A stretch of 10,119 bases of DNA from GCA-2688775 sp964524225 (GCA_964524225.1 CAZGEW010000050.1:1-10119); one strand, 5' to 3'. Counted from the first letter of the stretch, positions 1-5,242 are shown. Notes: generated by a model from the sequence alone, not told the origin. Made by a program: numbers and translations.

Positions 1-94
1 CCGCCATCTTTTCAAGCGGTATATCGTGCTTTAAAGATGTAGAAACAACAATATTGACTACTTTTATATCTCTTTTAGTTTCTTTTTTAGTCAT
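1..94 (-). CDS. tbp: TATA-box-binding protein, N-terminal fragment
   Basis: Only the first 31 codons lie in the window; the gene runs off the left edge. The minus-strand translation starts MTKKETKRDIKVVNIVVSTS and continues LKHDIPLEKMA. This matches the first beta strand and the start of the first helix of archaeal TBP (family pattern: I-x-x-x-N-I-V-V-S-T, then a short acidic/hydrophobic segment such as LEKVA). TBP binds the promoter TATA element and recruits TFB and RNA polymerase. The ATG is supported by a GAGGTG ribosome-binding site 8 nt upstream. It is divergent from the RNase P gene. The identification rests on about 30 residues, but the N-I-V-V-S-T core is characteristic of the family. 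Confidence 0.8.
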   Translation of the reverse strand, partial: MTKKETKRDIKVVNIVVSTSLKHDIPLEKMA

Positions 95-102
95 ATTGGA
101 TG

Positions 103-108
103 CACCTC
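103..108 (-). promoter_or_regulatory. Shine-Dalgarno site of tbp
   Basis: On the minus strand the sequence reads GAGGTG followed by 8 nt and the ATG at 94-92. It is one of the few clear Shine-Dalgarno sites in the window. It fixes the tbp start and implies that its transcript has a leader. Confidence 0.65.
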
Positions 109-140
109 TCAAAATTATGCTTATCTCAATTAATAAAGCT

Positions 141-166
141 CAAAAACCCCCAAATTTAAGTTTTTG
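141..166. repeat. Inverted repeat over the putative tbp promoter
   Basis: CAAAAAC (141-147) and GTTTTTG (160-166) form a 7-bp inverted repeat. The 12-nt spacer contains CAAATTTAA, which on the minus strand reads as a weak TATA-like element about 60 nt upstream of the tbp ATG. The position would allow a short leader containing the Shine-Dalgarno site. It could be a regulator site or simply a chance product of A/T-rich sequence. Confidence 0.35.
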
Positions 167-259
167 GTGTCTCAAAACCTTTATAAATGTTTTCCTTGCT
201 ATTATATCTAAAAAGCTATGTTATTTATAAATACTTTTATTTTTAAATGCAACGATAAT

Positions 260-270
260 TTTAAATAAAA
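260..270 (+). promoter_or_regulatory. TATA-like box for rnp3
   Basis: TTTAAATAAAA is centred about 25 nt upstream of the ATG at 289. That is the distance expected between an archaeal TATA box and a transcription start at or just before the start codon, so the mRNA may be leaderless. No Shine-Dalgarno sequence precedes this ATG. A second TATA-like stretch, TTTATAAATA at 224-233, would give a leader of about 30 nt. Confidence 0.4.
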
Positions 271-288
271 ATATAGTAACTTTGTATC

Positions 289-900
289 ATGTTTAGCGAA
301 TTTGTTTTGCCAGATAATAATGAAGTAGAATTTGTCGAAATAGCATTAAGGCTAGGTTTAAGAAAAATTTCCTTTCTTTACAACTTTGATGAATACAGCG
401 AAAGCAGAGTGCAAAAAAGGTTAAGTCTTATAAATGATTTAGTTGAGAAGATAAATGTAGAAATTGGTTTTATAGTAAATCAAAAAAATTTGAATAAAGC
501 AATTAAAAAATCAAATTTTCTTGTTGCTAAAAGTTCAAGTTCAGATAGTGACAGATTTTTTATTGAAAGTGGTAAACTTAAAATGATATATGGGTTTGAA
601 GAAAACTCTAAAAAGGATTACTTGCATCAAAGGGCATCAGGCTTAAATCATGTGTTTTGTAGCATAGCTGTTAAAAAAAATGTGGCTTTTGGATTTTCCT
701 ATAGTTCTTTATTTGATAAGAATGAGCAAGGTAGATGCGTAACGTTAGGACGTATAATTCAAAATTTAAGCTTATGCCAAAAATATGATGTAAAAATAGT
801 CATAAGCTCTTTTGCAGAGAATCCATATGATTTAAGATCTTTTCATGATGTAATAAGTCTATTTAATTTGTTAGGTCTAAACAAGGGCTATATTTCATAA
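289..900 (+). CDS. rnp3: RNase P protein component 3 (Rpp30/RNP3)
   Basis: Protein subunit of archaeal RNase P, which with the RNase P RNA removes the 5' leader of pre-tRNAs. The 203-residue length is normal for the family, a TIM-barrel/PHP-like fold. Family landmarks are in the expected order: RASGLNHVFCSIAVKKNVAFGFSYS, split here as RASGLNHV (115-122) and VAFGFSYSSL (132-141), then LGRIIQNLSLC (153-163), VVISS-type strand VISSFA (171-176), the PYDLRS motif (179-184) and the closing LFNLLGL (191-197). The ATG at 289 has a TATA-like box at leaderless spacing. It is divergent from tbp and is followed 32 nt later by a membrane winged-helix gene. Confidence 0.9.
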   Translation: MFSEFVLPDNNEVEFVEIALRLGLRKISFLYNFDEYSESRVQKRLSLINDLVEKINVEIGFIVNQKNLNKAIKKSNFLVAKSSSSDSDRFFIESGKLKMIYGFEENSKKDYLHQRASGLNHVFCSIAVKKNVAFGFSYSSLFDKNEQGRCVTLGRIIQNLSLCQKYDVKIVISSFAENPYDLRSFHDVISLFNLLGLNKGYIS

Positions 901-902
901 TA

Positions 903-914
903 TTTTTATATTTA
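903..914 (+). promoter_or_regulatory. TATA-like box for the membrane winged-helix gene
   Basis: TTTTTATATTTA lies directly after the rnp3 stop, centred about 25 nt before the ATG at 933. The spacing suits a leaderless transcript, and there is no Shine-Dalgarno motif. The T-rich run could also serve as the U-rich terminator of rnp3. Confidence 0.4.
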
Positions 915-932
915 CAAGATTCTCTTATTTTT

Positions 933-1664
933 ATGTCAAAATTTGCTATAATTTATATGCTTACTGTACTATTGTTAGTTAGTTCTGTAAATGGTGCTAC
1001 AATATACGGAACTATTTATGACATATCACTGAAAAAGATAAACAATGTAGTAGTAGAAATTGATACAAAACCAAAGCAATTTATGGTATCACAAAATGGT
1101 TCTTATTCTTTTAATGTGCCGCAGGGTACTTATATAATAAAAGCTAGGTTAATGCTGAAAAATACTACGCTTGCATACGCTGAAGAAAATGTAACAATAC
1201 AACAAGAAGGTTCTTATGTTATTGATTTAATATTATTTCCAGATATTGAGGAAGAAGAGGAAATCGAGGATTTGGAAATCGATATCGATAAAGACTCATT
1301 TGAAGTGGGCAAAAATAATATTATTGTTTATTTTTTTATTAGCTTTATGTTTATCTTACTAATAATAATTTTGTTTTTTTATATTAGTAGAAGAAAACAG
1401 ACTAAAGAAGAGGCAACTAGAAAAGAAGAGTTAAAAGAAGCTACAACAATTGAAGAAAATGTTGAGAAAAAACAAGACTATGAATTAGAACAAATAATAG
1501 ATATAATAAAACAAGAAGGTGGCAGAGCAACCCAAAAAGATATCAGAAAACAAATTCCATTGTCAGAAGCAAAGGTAAGCTTAATGATAGCAGAGCTTGA
1601 GCACAAAGGCATTATTGAAAAAATAAAAAAGGGAAGAGGCAATATAATAATTTTGAAAAAATGA
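933..1664 (+). CDS. Membrane-anchored winged-helix protein with a carboxypeptidase-regulatory-like ectodomain
   Basis: The 243-residue protein has four visible parts. Residues 1-21 are a hydrophobic signal peptide. Residues 22-100 are a small beta-rich domain (GTIYD, NNVVVEIDT, QNGSYSFNVPQGTYIIKA) that resembles the carboxypeptidase regulatory-like fold. An acidic linker (about 104-120, rich in Glu/Asp) leads to a single transmembrane helix at about 130-150, followed by the basic stop-transfer sequence SRRK. Residues 184-243 look like a MarR-type winged helix (EGGRATQKDIRKQIPLSEAK, then IAELEHKGIIEKIKKGRGNIIIL). This is the architecture of archaeal predicted membrane-associated transcriptional regulators (COG2512 type, from memory). 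The ectodomain would face outward and the winged helix the cytoplasm, so an envelope signal passed to DNA is plausible. The ligand is unknown. The stop overlaps the next start by 4 nt. Confidence 0.75.
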   Translation: MSKFAIIYMLTVLLLVSSVNGATIYGTIYDISLKKINNVVVEIDTKPKQFMVSQNGSYSFNVPQGTYIIKARLMLKNTTLAYAEENVTIQQEGSYVIDLILFPDIEEEEEIEDLEIDIDKDSFEVGKNNIIVYFFISFMFILLIIILFFYISRRKQTKEEATRKEELKEATTIEENVEKKQDYELEQIIDIIKQEGGRATQKDIRKQIPLSEAKVSLMIAELEHKGIIEKIKKGRGNIIILKK

Positions 1665-2098
1665 AATCTAAAAAAATAAAAAATACCTACTTTTTAAGAT
1701 TGGAAAGTGGTGGAAAAATAGTAGAAACTTTAAAGAATTTTTGTAGCAATAATAGGATAAAATGCGGCTATTTCTTTGGCATAGGGGCGTTAGATGAGGC
1801 TGAATTGGCACATTACGTTGTCAAGAATAAAAAATATACATCAAAAATATTTAGGCAACCATTAGAGATAGTTAGTATGAATGGCAACATTACAACAATG
1901 AATAATGAAGTTTATTTGCATTGCCACATAACTTTAAGTGACAAAAAAATGAAAGTTTTTGCTGGGCATCTAAAAGAAGGTAAAATATCAGCTACTTGTG
2001 AAATTGTTTTAGTAAAATTAAACGCAACTGTTAAGAGAAAATATAACGAAGCAGTTGGATTGAATTTGCTTGACTTGACAAAATCAAAAACCTTATAA
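1661..2098 (+). CDS. PPC/DUF296-domain protein
   Basis: A 145-residue single-domain protein of the PPC (DUF296) family. The landmarks are YFLRLESGGKIVETLKNFC (10-28), the glycine-rich FFGIGALDEAEL (38-49), the histidine pair LHCHITLSD (86-94) and AGHLKEGKISATCEIVL (101-117). Family members form trimers. Bacterial and archaeal members often bind a metal through conserved histidines, here probably H87, H89 and H103. The same domain sits next to AT-hooks in plant nuclear proteins, but no AT-hook is evident here. The precise biochemical role of prokaryotic members is unclear. Its ATG overlaps the TGA of the membrane winged-helix gene (ATGA), so the two are translationally coupled and may act in one regulatory process. 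Confidence 0.85.
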   Translation: MKSKKIKNTYFLRLESGGKIVETLKNFCSNNRIKCGYFFGIGALDEAELAHYVVKNKKYTSKIFRQPLEIVSMNGNITTMNNEVYLHCHITLSDKKMKVFAGHLKEGKISATCEIVLVKLNATVKRKYNEAVGLNLLDLTKSKTL

Positions 2099-2123
2099 AC
2101 AATAATATATATTTACTACAAAA

Positions 2124-2128
2124 GGGGG
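2124..2128 (+). promoter_or_regulatory. Shine-Dalgarno-like GGGGG before the REase-like hypothetical
   Basis: A G-run (AAAGGGGGTT) lies 5 nt upstream of the ATG at 2134 and can pair with the pyrimidine-rich 3' end of 16S rRNA. A TATA-like stretch at 2104-2112 is about 26 nt from the ATG, which would instead predict a leaderless mRNA lacking this G-run. The two signals disagree, so the true transcription start is uncertain. Confidence 0.45.
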
Positions 2129-2133
2129 TTGTT

Positions 2134-2946
2134 ATGAGTGCTGAAAAAGAGATAGTTAATTATTGGTGCAACAAAAAGGGATTTTTTAGTATTAACAATA
2201 TTAAAACTCATAACAATAAAGATGCAGGAATTCTTGCATTGAAGTTTGACAAAGACAAGGTAAGTGAAGTTCTTCATATAGAGGTTAGCTGTTCTATAGT
2301 TAATAATATAGCTGAAACAAAAAATCTCGAAGAGTCAATAAGCAAAATTATTGAAGAAAAATTTGAAAACAAAGACATATTAGAAACAATAAGAAATTAT
2401 GTCCAACAAACCTCAATTCTAAAACAAAAAATAAATAAGATAATTGTCCTTGGAGCTATCTCAAAGTCAAGAAAAATGGATATAATAACTAAATTTAATG
2501 AAAAGGGTGTTGAGGTTATAGAGTTTGAGAATATTCTGTATGAAGTTTTAGAGCAGCTCGATACTCGATATTATAGGAATGATATAATAAGGACATTACA
2601 ATTAACAAAATTTATTCTTTTAAGCGAGCCTTCAAAATTGGCTAAGTTTCTTGTTAACGGTACTTTTAGCTCAAACTCAAGGAAGGAATTTTTATCTAAC
2701 ATTTTGGATAAGGACGAAATTGTAAAAGAATTCAAGAAAACTAACATAGAAAGATTAAGTGTAATTTTGAAAAATTTTGGATTAAAGCCAAATGAATTAG
2801 CCGAGATGATTGAAAATAATATTTTGAATAGGAAAACAAGAAAAATGTTTTTGAATTCATTAATGGAGCAAGAAAATATAAGAGAAATGACTAACAAAAC
2901 AAAAAAAATTAAAAAATTAGAGATGCCCTTGAAAAGATTTTTCTAG
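2134..2946 (+). CDS. Conserved hypothetical protein, N-terminal restriction-endonuclease-like fold suspected
   Basis: A 270-residue soluble protein that I do not recognise by name. The N-terminal half has a helix (EKEIVNYWCNKKGFF, 4-18), a strand (NNIKT), then D30 in KDAGILALKF and a strand HIEVSCSI with E50-x-S52. Helix, strand, Asp, then Glu-x-Lys on a later strand is the PD-(D/E)xK nuclease layout, but the usual lysine is a serine here. A further alpha/beta part follows (NKIIVLGAIS, GVEVIEFENILYEVLEQ). The C-terminal 110 residues are helical and charged and end in KKIKKLEMPLKRFF. It may be a nuclease-fold protein with altered activity or a purely binding member. The start is supported by an upstream G-run. 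Confidence 0.6.
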   Translation: MSAEKEIVNYWCNKKGFFSINNIKTHNNKDAGILALKFDKDKVSEVLHIEVSCSIVNNIAETKNLEESISKIIEEKFENKDILETIRNYVQQTSILKQKINKIIVLGAISKSRKMDIITKFNEKGVEVIEFENILYEVLEQLDTRYYRNDIIRTLQLTKFILLSEPSKLAKFLVNGTFSSNSRKEFLSNILDKDEIVKEFKKTNIERLSVILKNFGLKPNELAEMIENNILNRKTRKMFLNSLMEQENIREMTNKTKKIKKLEMPLKRFF

Positions 2947-3000
2947 TAGTTTGACTATAAATTCTTTAGAATTAGGCAAAGATGATAAGGTGGTTTGAGT

Positions 3001-3042
3001 GTATAAAATCGTGGCTATTAGACGAACGATAGTTTTTTATAC
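3001..3042. repeat. Interrupted inverted repeat, possible hairpin
   Basis: GTATAAAA (3001-3008) is the reverse complement of TTTTATAC (3035-3042). Inside it, ATCGT (3008-3012) matches ACGAT (3026-3030), and CTAT/ATAG offers an alternative inner pairing. It lies in the 152-nt gap before the small membrane protein gene and could be a leader hairpin, an operator or a small RNA. The TTTTTTATAC arm is also a possible TATA element on the plus strand. Confidence 0.4.
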
Positions 3043-3098
3043 ATAAGTGTAATTGGTTTAACATAAGATTATTTGTAAAGATAACAGGTCTTAATGAC

Positions 3099-3407
3099 AT
3101 GAAAGTTAAAGATATTGATGGAATTATCGGAGGTCTTATTCCATTAGGTATCTTGCAATTTATTAATCAAACTATTTTCATTATGCGAATTTGGAAACTT
3201 CGCATTTATAAAAGTGATATTAACTGGAGCTTTTCATCTTCAATAATCAAATTAATCGTTTTTGTACTAATATCCCTTTTATTACTTAGATTAATACAAC
3301 TACACAAGAAATTTGAAAGATTGTTCTACATTGGATATTGGGTTTTATTTACAATTATATTAAGTACTGAAATAATGCTTGCTATACGCGGAGTATTATT
3401 GTATTAA
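3099..3407 (+). CDS. Small predicted membrane protein
   Basis: A 102-residue open frame with three hydrophobic segments at about 8-29, 47-67 and 77-100, separated by basic loops (MRIWKLRIYK at 29-38 and HKKFER at 69-74). I recognise no family. Support is the regular membrane topology and positively charged loops, which random AT-rich reading frames rarely show. Against it are the lack of a clear Shine-Dalgarno site and an isolated position among hairpins. Three of its arginines use CGA/CGC codons, whereas neighbouring genes mostly use AGA/AGG, which may hint at acquisition. Codons 29-36 contain an inverted repeat, ATGCGAA/TTCGCAT (3183-3189 and 3199-3205). Confidence 0.5.
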   Translation: MKVKDIDGIIGGLIPLGILQFINQTIFIMRIWKLRIYKSDINWSFSSSIIKLIVFVLISLLLLRLIQLHKKFERLFYIGYWVLFTIILSTEIMLAIRGVLLY

Positions 3408-3412
3408 TCAAT

Positions 3413-3427
3413 TTTGTCAGTGACAAA
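3413..3427 (+). repeat. Short hairpin after the small membrane gene
   Basis: TTTGTC, AGT, GACAAA: a 6-bp perfect stem with a 3-nt loop beginning 6 nt after the stop codon. It is not followed by a T-run, so a terminator role is weak; it could protect the mRNA 3' end. Confidence 0.35.
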
Positions 3428-3482
3428 GGATGGATTCATGATTTTCTTTCGCAAAGCAAATTAAAAATCAATGAATAAATTG

Positions 3483-3520
3483 GCGAGGCGTTGCGATGTG
3501 GCAGAACAGCAACGCCTCGC
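3483..3520. repeat. GC-rich 12-bp perfect hairpin
   Basis: GCGAGGCGTTGC (3483-3494) and GCAACGCCTCGC (3509-3520) are exact reverse complements around a 14-nt loop. The arms are 75 percent G+C in a region that is otherwise very A/T-rich. It belongs to the gene-free stretch 3408-3742 together with the hairpins at 3413, 3526 and 3710; no reading frame in that stretch is convincing. The candidates are a structured non-coding RNA, a REP-like palindrome or the end of an IS200/IS605-type element. No transposase is in the window. Confidence 0.7.
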
Positions 3521-3525
3521 ACTAG

Positions 3526-3548
3526 AATTTGTCCCGAAGGGACGGATT
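3526..3548 (+). repeat. Second tandem hairpin with GAA loop
   Basis: AATTTGTCCC, GAA, GGGACGGATT can fold into a 10-bp stem, with GTCCC/GGGAC perfect, two G-U pairs and then A/T pairs. It begins 5 nt after the GC-rich hairpin, so the two would stack as one compact RNA. The G-U pairs only form when this strand is transcribed as RNA, which favours plus-strand transcription if the fold is real. The tail GGATTGAAG recalls the 3' end of some archaeal CRISPR repeats, but only one copy is present. Confidence 0.55.
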
Positions 3549-3709
3549 GAAGGTATTAAATTCTTTTCTAAACTGTAAACTTAAAACTGATTTTGAACAA
3601 TAGCGAACACATCAAAAATTACCAACTTTTAATTGAATAATCTTACTATTAAATGTAAAAATATGCCAAAACTACACGTAACAGAAAAGATTAATCTCAA
3701 AAAGCCCAA

Positions 3710-3741
3710 AATGTTCGTATAATAATTTTAATACGAACATT
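3710..3741 (-). terminator. Terminator-like hairpin after the RHH-nucleotidyltransferase gene
   Basis: AATGTTCGTAT (3710-3720) and ATACGAACATT (3731-3741) are an 11-bp perfect inverted repeat with a 10-nt A/T loop. On the minus strand it starts 1 nt after the TAA stop and is followed by TTGGGCTTTTTG. Hairpin plus T-rich tract fits a transcription end for the regulator gene. Archaeal termination depends mainly on the U-tract, so the stem may instead stabilise the 3' end. Confidence 0.55.
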
Positions 3742-3742
3742 A

Positions 3743-4498
3743 TTAATCTATTTTAAAATGCATATATTCCCCATAAGTAAAAAATCCGATTAACTGTTTT
3801 ATTCTTGCAAGTTTTGGAAACAAATCCTTTTCTAATGAATTAACATCCTCAAACAACTCAAAAACTTCTGGCTTAAAAATATAAATACCAGCATTGACTA
3901 TGTTAGTTGAATAATGTTTTGGTTTTTCCTGAAAATCTATAATTAAATCACCGTCTAAAATTGCTGTTCCATAACTACTTATTTTTTCTCTTGTCATCAA
4001 GCCCATTGTTGCTAATTTCTCTGATTCAATATGTTTTTTTATTATTTTAAATAAATCAAAATTATTGTAAGTGTCGCCTGACATAACCACAAAGCTATTA
4101 TCAACCTTTTCCTTTATGGCTTGCAATGCATCAGCATTGCCTTTTACTTGTTTTTCTATTAGCTCTACATTTATTTTTGAGTTAGAGGTCTCAGCTAATA
4201 ATTGATTTATGTTGTGGGTGTGTTGTGTCACAATGTAAACCATCTTTACTCCATGCTTAGAGAAAAAATTGATTTGTTGTTTTATTAAGGATGTGCCTTT
4301 TACATCTTTTAGCGCAGCAACCTGGTGCGAACCTTTTAGCAATAATACAGCAACATTAACTGACTGTTCTTGTAATCCTTTTTTAAGAAAATATTCTATT
4401 GCTTGCGACCTACTCCTTATTACAGATTTGTCTATTTTAGAATCGACAAGTTTCAACAGCGAATTATCAATTGATATTGCTATTTTAGATTTGCTCAT
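3743..4498 (-). CDS. Ribbon-helix-helix / sugar nucleotidyltransferase-like fusion, probable regulator of the heptose operon
   Basis: The 251-residue protein has two parts. Residues 4-43 are a ribbon-helix-helix (CopG/Arc-type) DNA-binding domain: strand KIAISIDNSLLKLVDSKI, then SRSQAIEYFLKKGL. Residues 48-251 follow the sugar-phosphate nucleotidyltransferase pattern: FVVMSGDTYNNFDL (136-149), YGTAILDGDLIIDFQEKP (176-193), NAGIYIFKPEVFELF (202-216) and SLEKDLFPKLA (221-231). The normally invariant nucleotide-binding loop (G-G-x-G-T-R-L, then K-P) is degenerate: LLLKGSHQVAALKDVKG (52-68) lacks the double glycine, the arginine and the KP. The C-terminus stops shortly after the final Y-x-x-x-I-D segment. 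I infer a ligand-sensing transcription factor that diverges from and controls the heptose operon. An active enzyme whose RHH part only oligomerises it remains possible. Confidence 0.75.
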   Translation of the reverse strand: MSKSKIAISIDNSLLKLVDSKIDKSVIRSRSQAIEYFLKKGLQEQSVNVAVLLLKGSHQVAALKDVKGTSLIKQQINFFSKHGVKMVYIVTQHTHNINQLLAETSNSKINVELIEKQVKGNADALQAIKEKVDNSFVVMSGDTYNNFDLFKIIKKHIESEKLATMGLMTREKISSYGTAILDGDLIIDFQEKPKHYSTNIVNAGIYIFKPEVFELFEDVNSLEKDLFPKLARIKQLIGFFTYGEYMHFKID

Positions 4499-4505
4499 TT
4501 AAGGT

Positions 4506-4517
4506 AGTATAAAGTAT
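4506..4517. promoter_or_regulatory. AGTAT direct repeats, putative operator at the regulator's own promoter
   Basis: AGTAT occurs at 4506-4510 and 4513-4517, 7 bp apart, and an imperfect inverted arrangement TAGTA/TACTA spans 4505-4522. The repeats lie between a minus-strand TATA-like box (4523-4529) and the regulator's ATG (4498). Occupation would block its own promoter. The same AGTAT begins the palindrome at 4591. Short paired repeats are typical RHH targets, but A/T-rich DNA makes chance copies likely. Confidence 0.4.
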
Positions 4518-4522
4518 TACTA

Positions 4523-4529
4523 TTTAAAT
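4523..4529 (-). promoter_or_regulatory. TATA-like box for the RHH-nucleotidyltransferase gene
   Basis: The palindromic TTTAAAT is centred 28 nt upstream of the minus-strand ATG at 4498, consistent with a leaderless transcript. No Shine-Dalgarno motif precedes that ATG. Confidence 0.4.
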
Positions 4530-4573
4530 TTTTATATTATTAACTATATACTTATAATAAAAAACCAAAAGGT

Positions 4574-4581
4574 TTATATAT
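4574..4581 (+). promoter_or_regulatory. TATA box of the heptose operon
   Basis: TTATATAT is preceded by the purine-rich AAAAGG, a good match to the archaeal BRE-TATA arrangement. Its centre predicts transcription starting near 4603, within the 19-bp palindrome, and a leader of about 60 nt carrying the gmhA Shine-Dalgarno site. A second TATA-like element, TATAAAAT at 4633-4640, would start transcription at the ATG itself and bypass that site. Confidence 0.5.
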
Positions 4582-4590
4582 AAGTTATAA

Positions 4591-4609
4591 AGTATGAATA
4601 ATTCATACT
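4591..4609. promoter_or_regulatory. 19-bp perfect palindrome, putative operator of the heptose operon
   Basis: AGTATGAAT, A, ATTCATACT is a perfect inverted repeat of 9 bp per arm. It lies 10 bp downstream of the operon TATA box and covers the predicted start site, the classic place for an archaeal repressor to block polymerase loading. The divergent gene encodes an RHH protein, a class that binds such short palindromes as dimers of dimers. A direct role for that protein is inferred from position. Confidence 0.6.
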
Positions 4610-4652
4610 ATTATTAGTAGAATATTAGATAATATAAAATGTTATAAAAAGT

Positions 4653-4656
4653 GAGG
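4653..4656 (+). promoter_or_regulatory. Shine-Dalgarno site fixing the gmhA start
   Basis: GAGG lies 6 nt before the ATG at 4663. The upstream in-frame GTG at 4651 overlaps this site and is therefore unlikely to be the start; the in-frame ATG at 4672 is too far from it. Confidence 0.6.
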
Positions 4657-4662
4657 TTAAAA

Positions 4663-5238
4663 ATGGAGAATATGATACAACAAAGGATACAAGAGCATAA
4701 AGATACTATAAGTAAGCTGTTATTAGAGTTAAAAACAATTAAAAAAATAGCCCACTCAATCGTAAACTGTTATAAAAATAATGGCAAAGTAATTTTTTTC
4801 GGTAATGGTGGGAGTTGTTCGGATAGTATGCATTTAGCAACAGAGTTAATCTCGCGTTATTATTTTGATAGAAAGTCTCTTCCTGCTATTGCTTTAACAG
4901 ATAATGTAAGTTTAACTGCTATTGGAAATGACTATGGTTTTGATGAGGTATTTGCAAAACAAGTTGAGGGTTATGTAAAAAAAGGGGATATTGTTATTGG
5001 AATAAGCACTAGCGGCAATTCAAAAAATGTAATAAAAGCAATAGAAAAAGCTAAAGAATTAGGCGGGATAACAATAGCATTCACTGGGGAAAATGGCGGT
5101 TTATTAAAAGATAAAGTGGATATTTGTCTTAATATACTATCTAATGATACTCCAAGAATTCAAGAAGGGTATATGTTAGCTGGACATATCATTTGCGAAT
5201 TAGTAGAAAAAGAATTATTTGGGAATAGCAATAGATAA
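4663..5238 (+). CDS. gmhA: Sedoheptulose-7-phosphate isomerase (phosphoheptose isomerase)
   Basis: Converts sedoheptulose 7-phosphate to D-glycero-D-manno-heptose 7-phosphate, the first step of activated heptose synthesis. From the chosen ATG the protein has 191 residues, the normal GmhA length, with a single SIS domain. Visible motifs are FFGNGGSCSDSMHLATEL (45-62), the phosphate loop GISTSGNSKNVIKAI (113-127) and RIQEGYMLAGHIICELVE (165-182). Residues corresponding to the metal and catalytic ligands of characterised GmhA are retained: H57 and E61, Q167 and H175. This separates it from plain SIS regulators and from DiaA, so an active enzyme is likely. It is the first gene of the operon and is followed 4 nt later by the deoxyhypusine-synthase-like gene. 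Confidence 0.92.
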   Translation: MENMIQQRIQEHKDTISKLLLELKTIKKIAHSIVNCYKNNGKVIFFGNGGSCSDSMHLATELISRYYFDRKSLPAIALTDNVSLTAIGNDYGFDEVFAKQVEGYVKKGDIVIGISTSGNSKNVIKAIEKAKELGGITIAFTGENGGLLKDKVDICLNILSNDTPRIQEGYMLAGHIICELVEKELFGNSNR

Positions 5239-5242
5239 TAAA

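Noticed and set aside
2571..2897. Minus-strand open frame within the nuclease-like hypothetical gene
   Set aside because: The Phe/Leu/Ser-rich translation is typical of the reverse complement of AT-rich coding DNA, and the plus-strand frame is longer with a better start.
2981..3032. C/D-box RNA candidate (ATGATAA near 2983)
   Set aside because: The C-box has a mismatch and no CTGA D-box follows at a suitable distance.
3521..3551. Possible CRISPR repeat (hairpin with ATTGAAG-like 3' tail)
   Set aside because: Only one copy, no second repeat or spacer-sized spacing, and no cas genes in the window.
4269..4502. Plus-strand open frame opposite the RHH-nucleotidyltransferase gene
   Set aside because: It lies antisense to a gene with clear domain motifs; its translation shows no family pattern and it has no ribosome-binding site.
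5219..5242. TTG start for the deoxyhypusine-synthase-like gene
   Set aside because: It would overlap the end of gmhA by 20 nt; the ATG at 5243 starts 4 nt after the gmhA stop and fits the compact operon.
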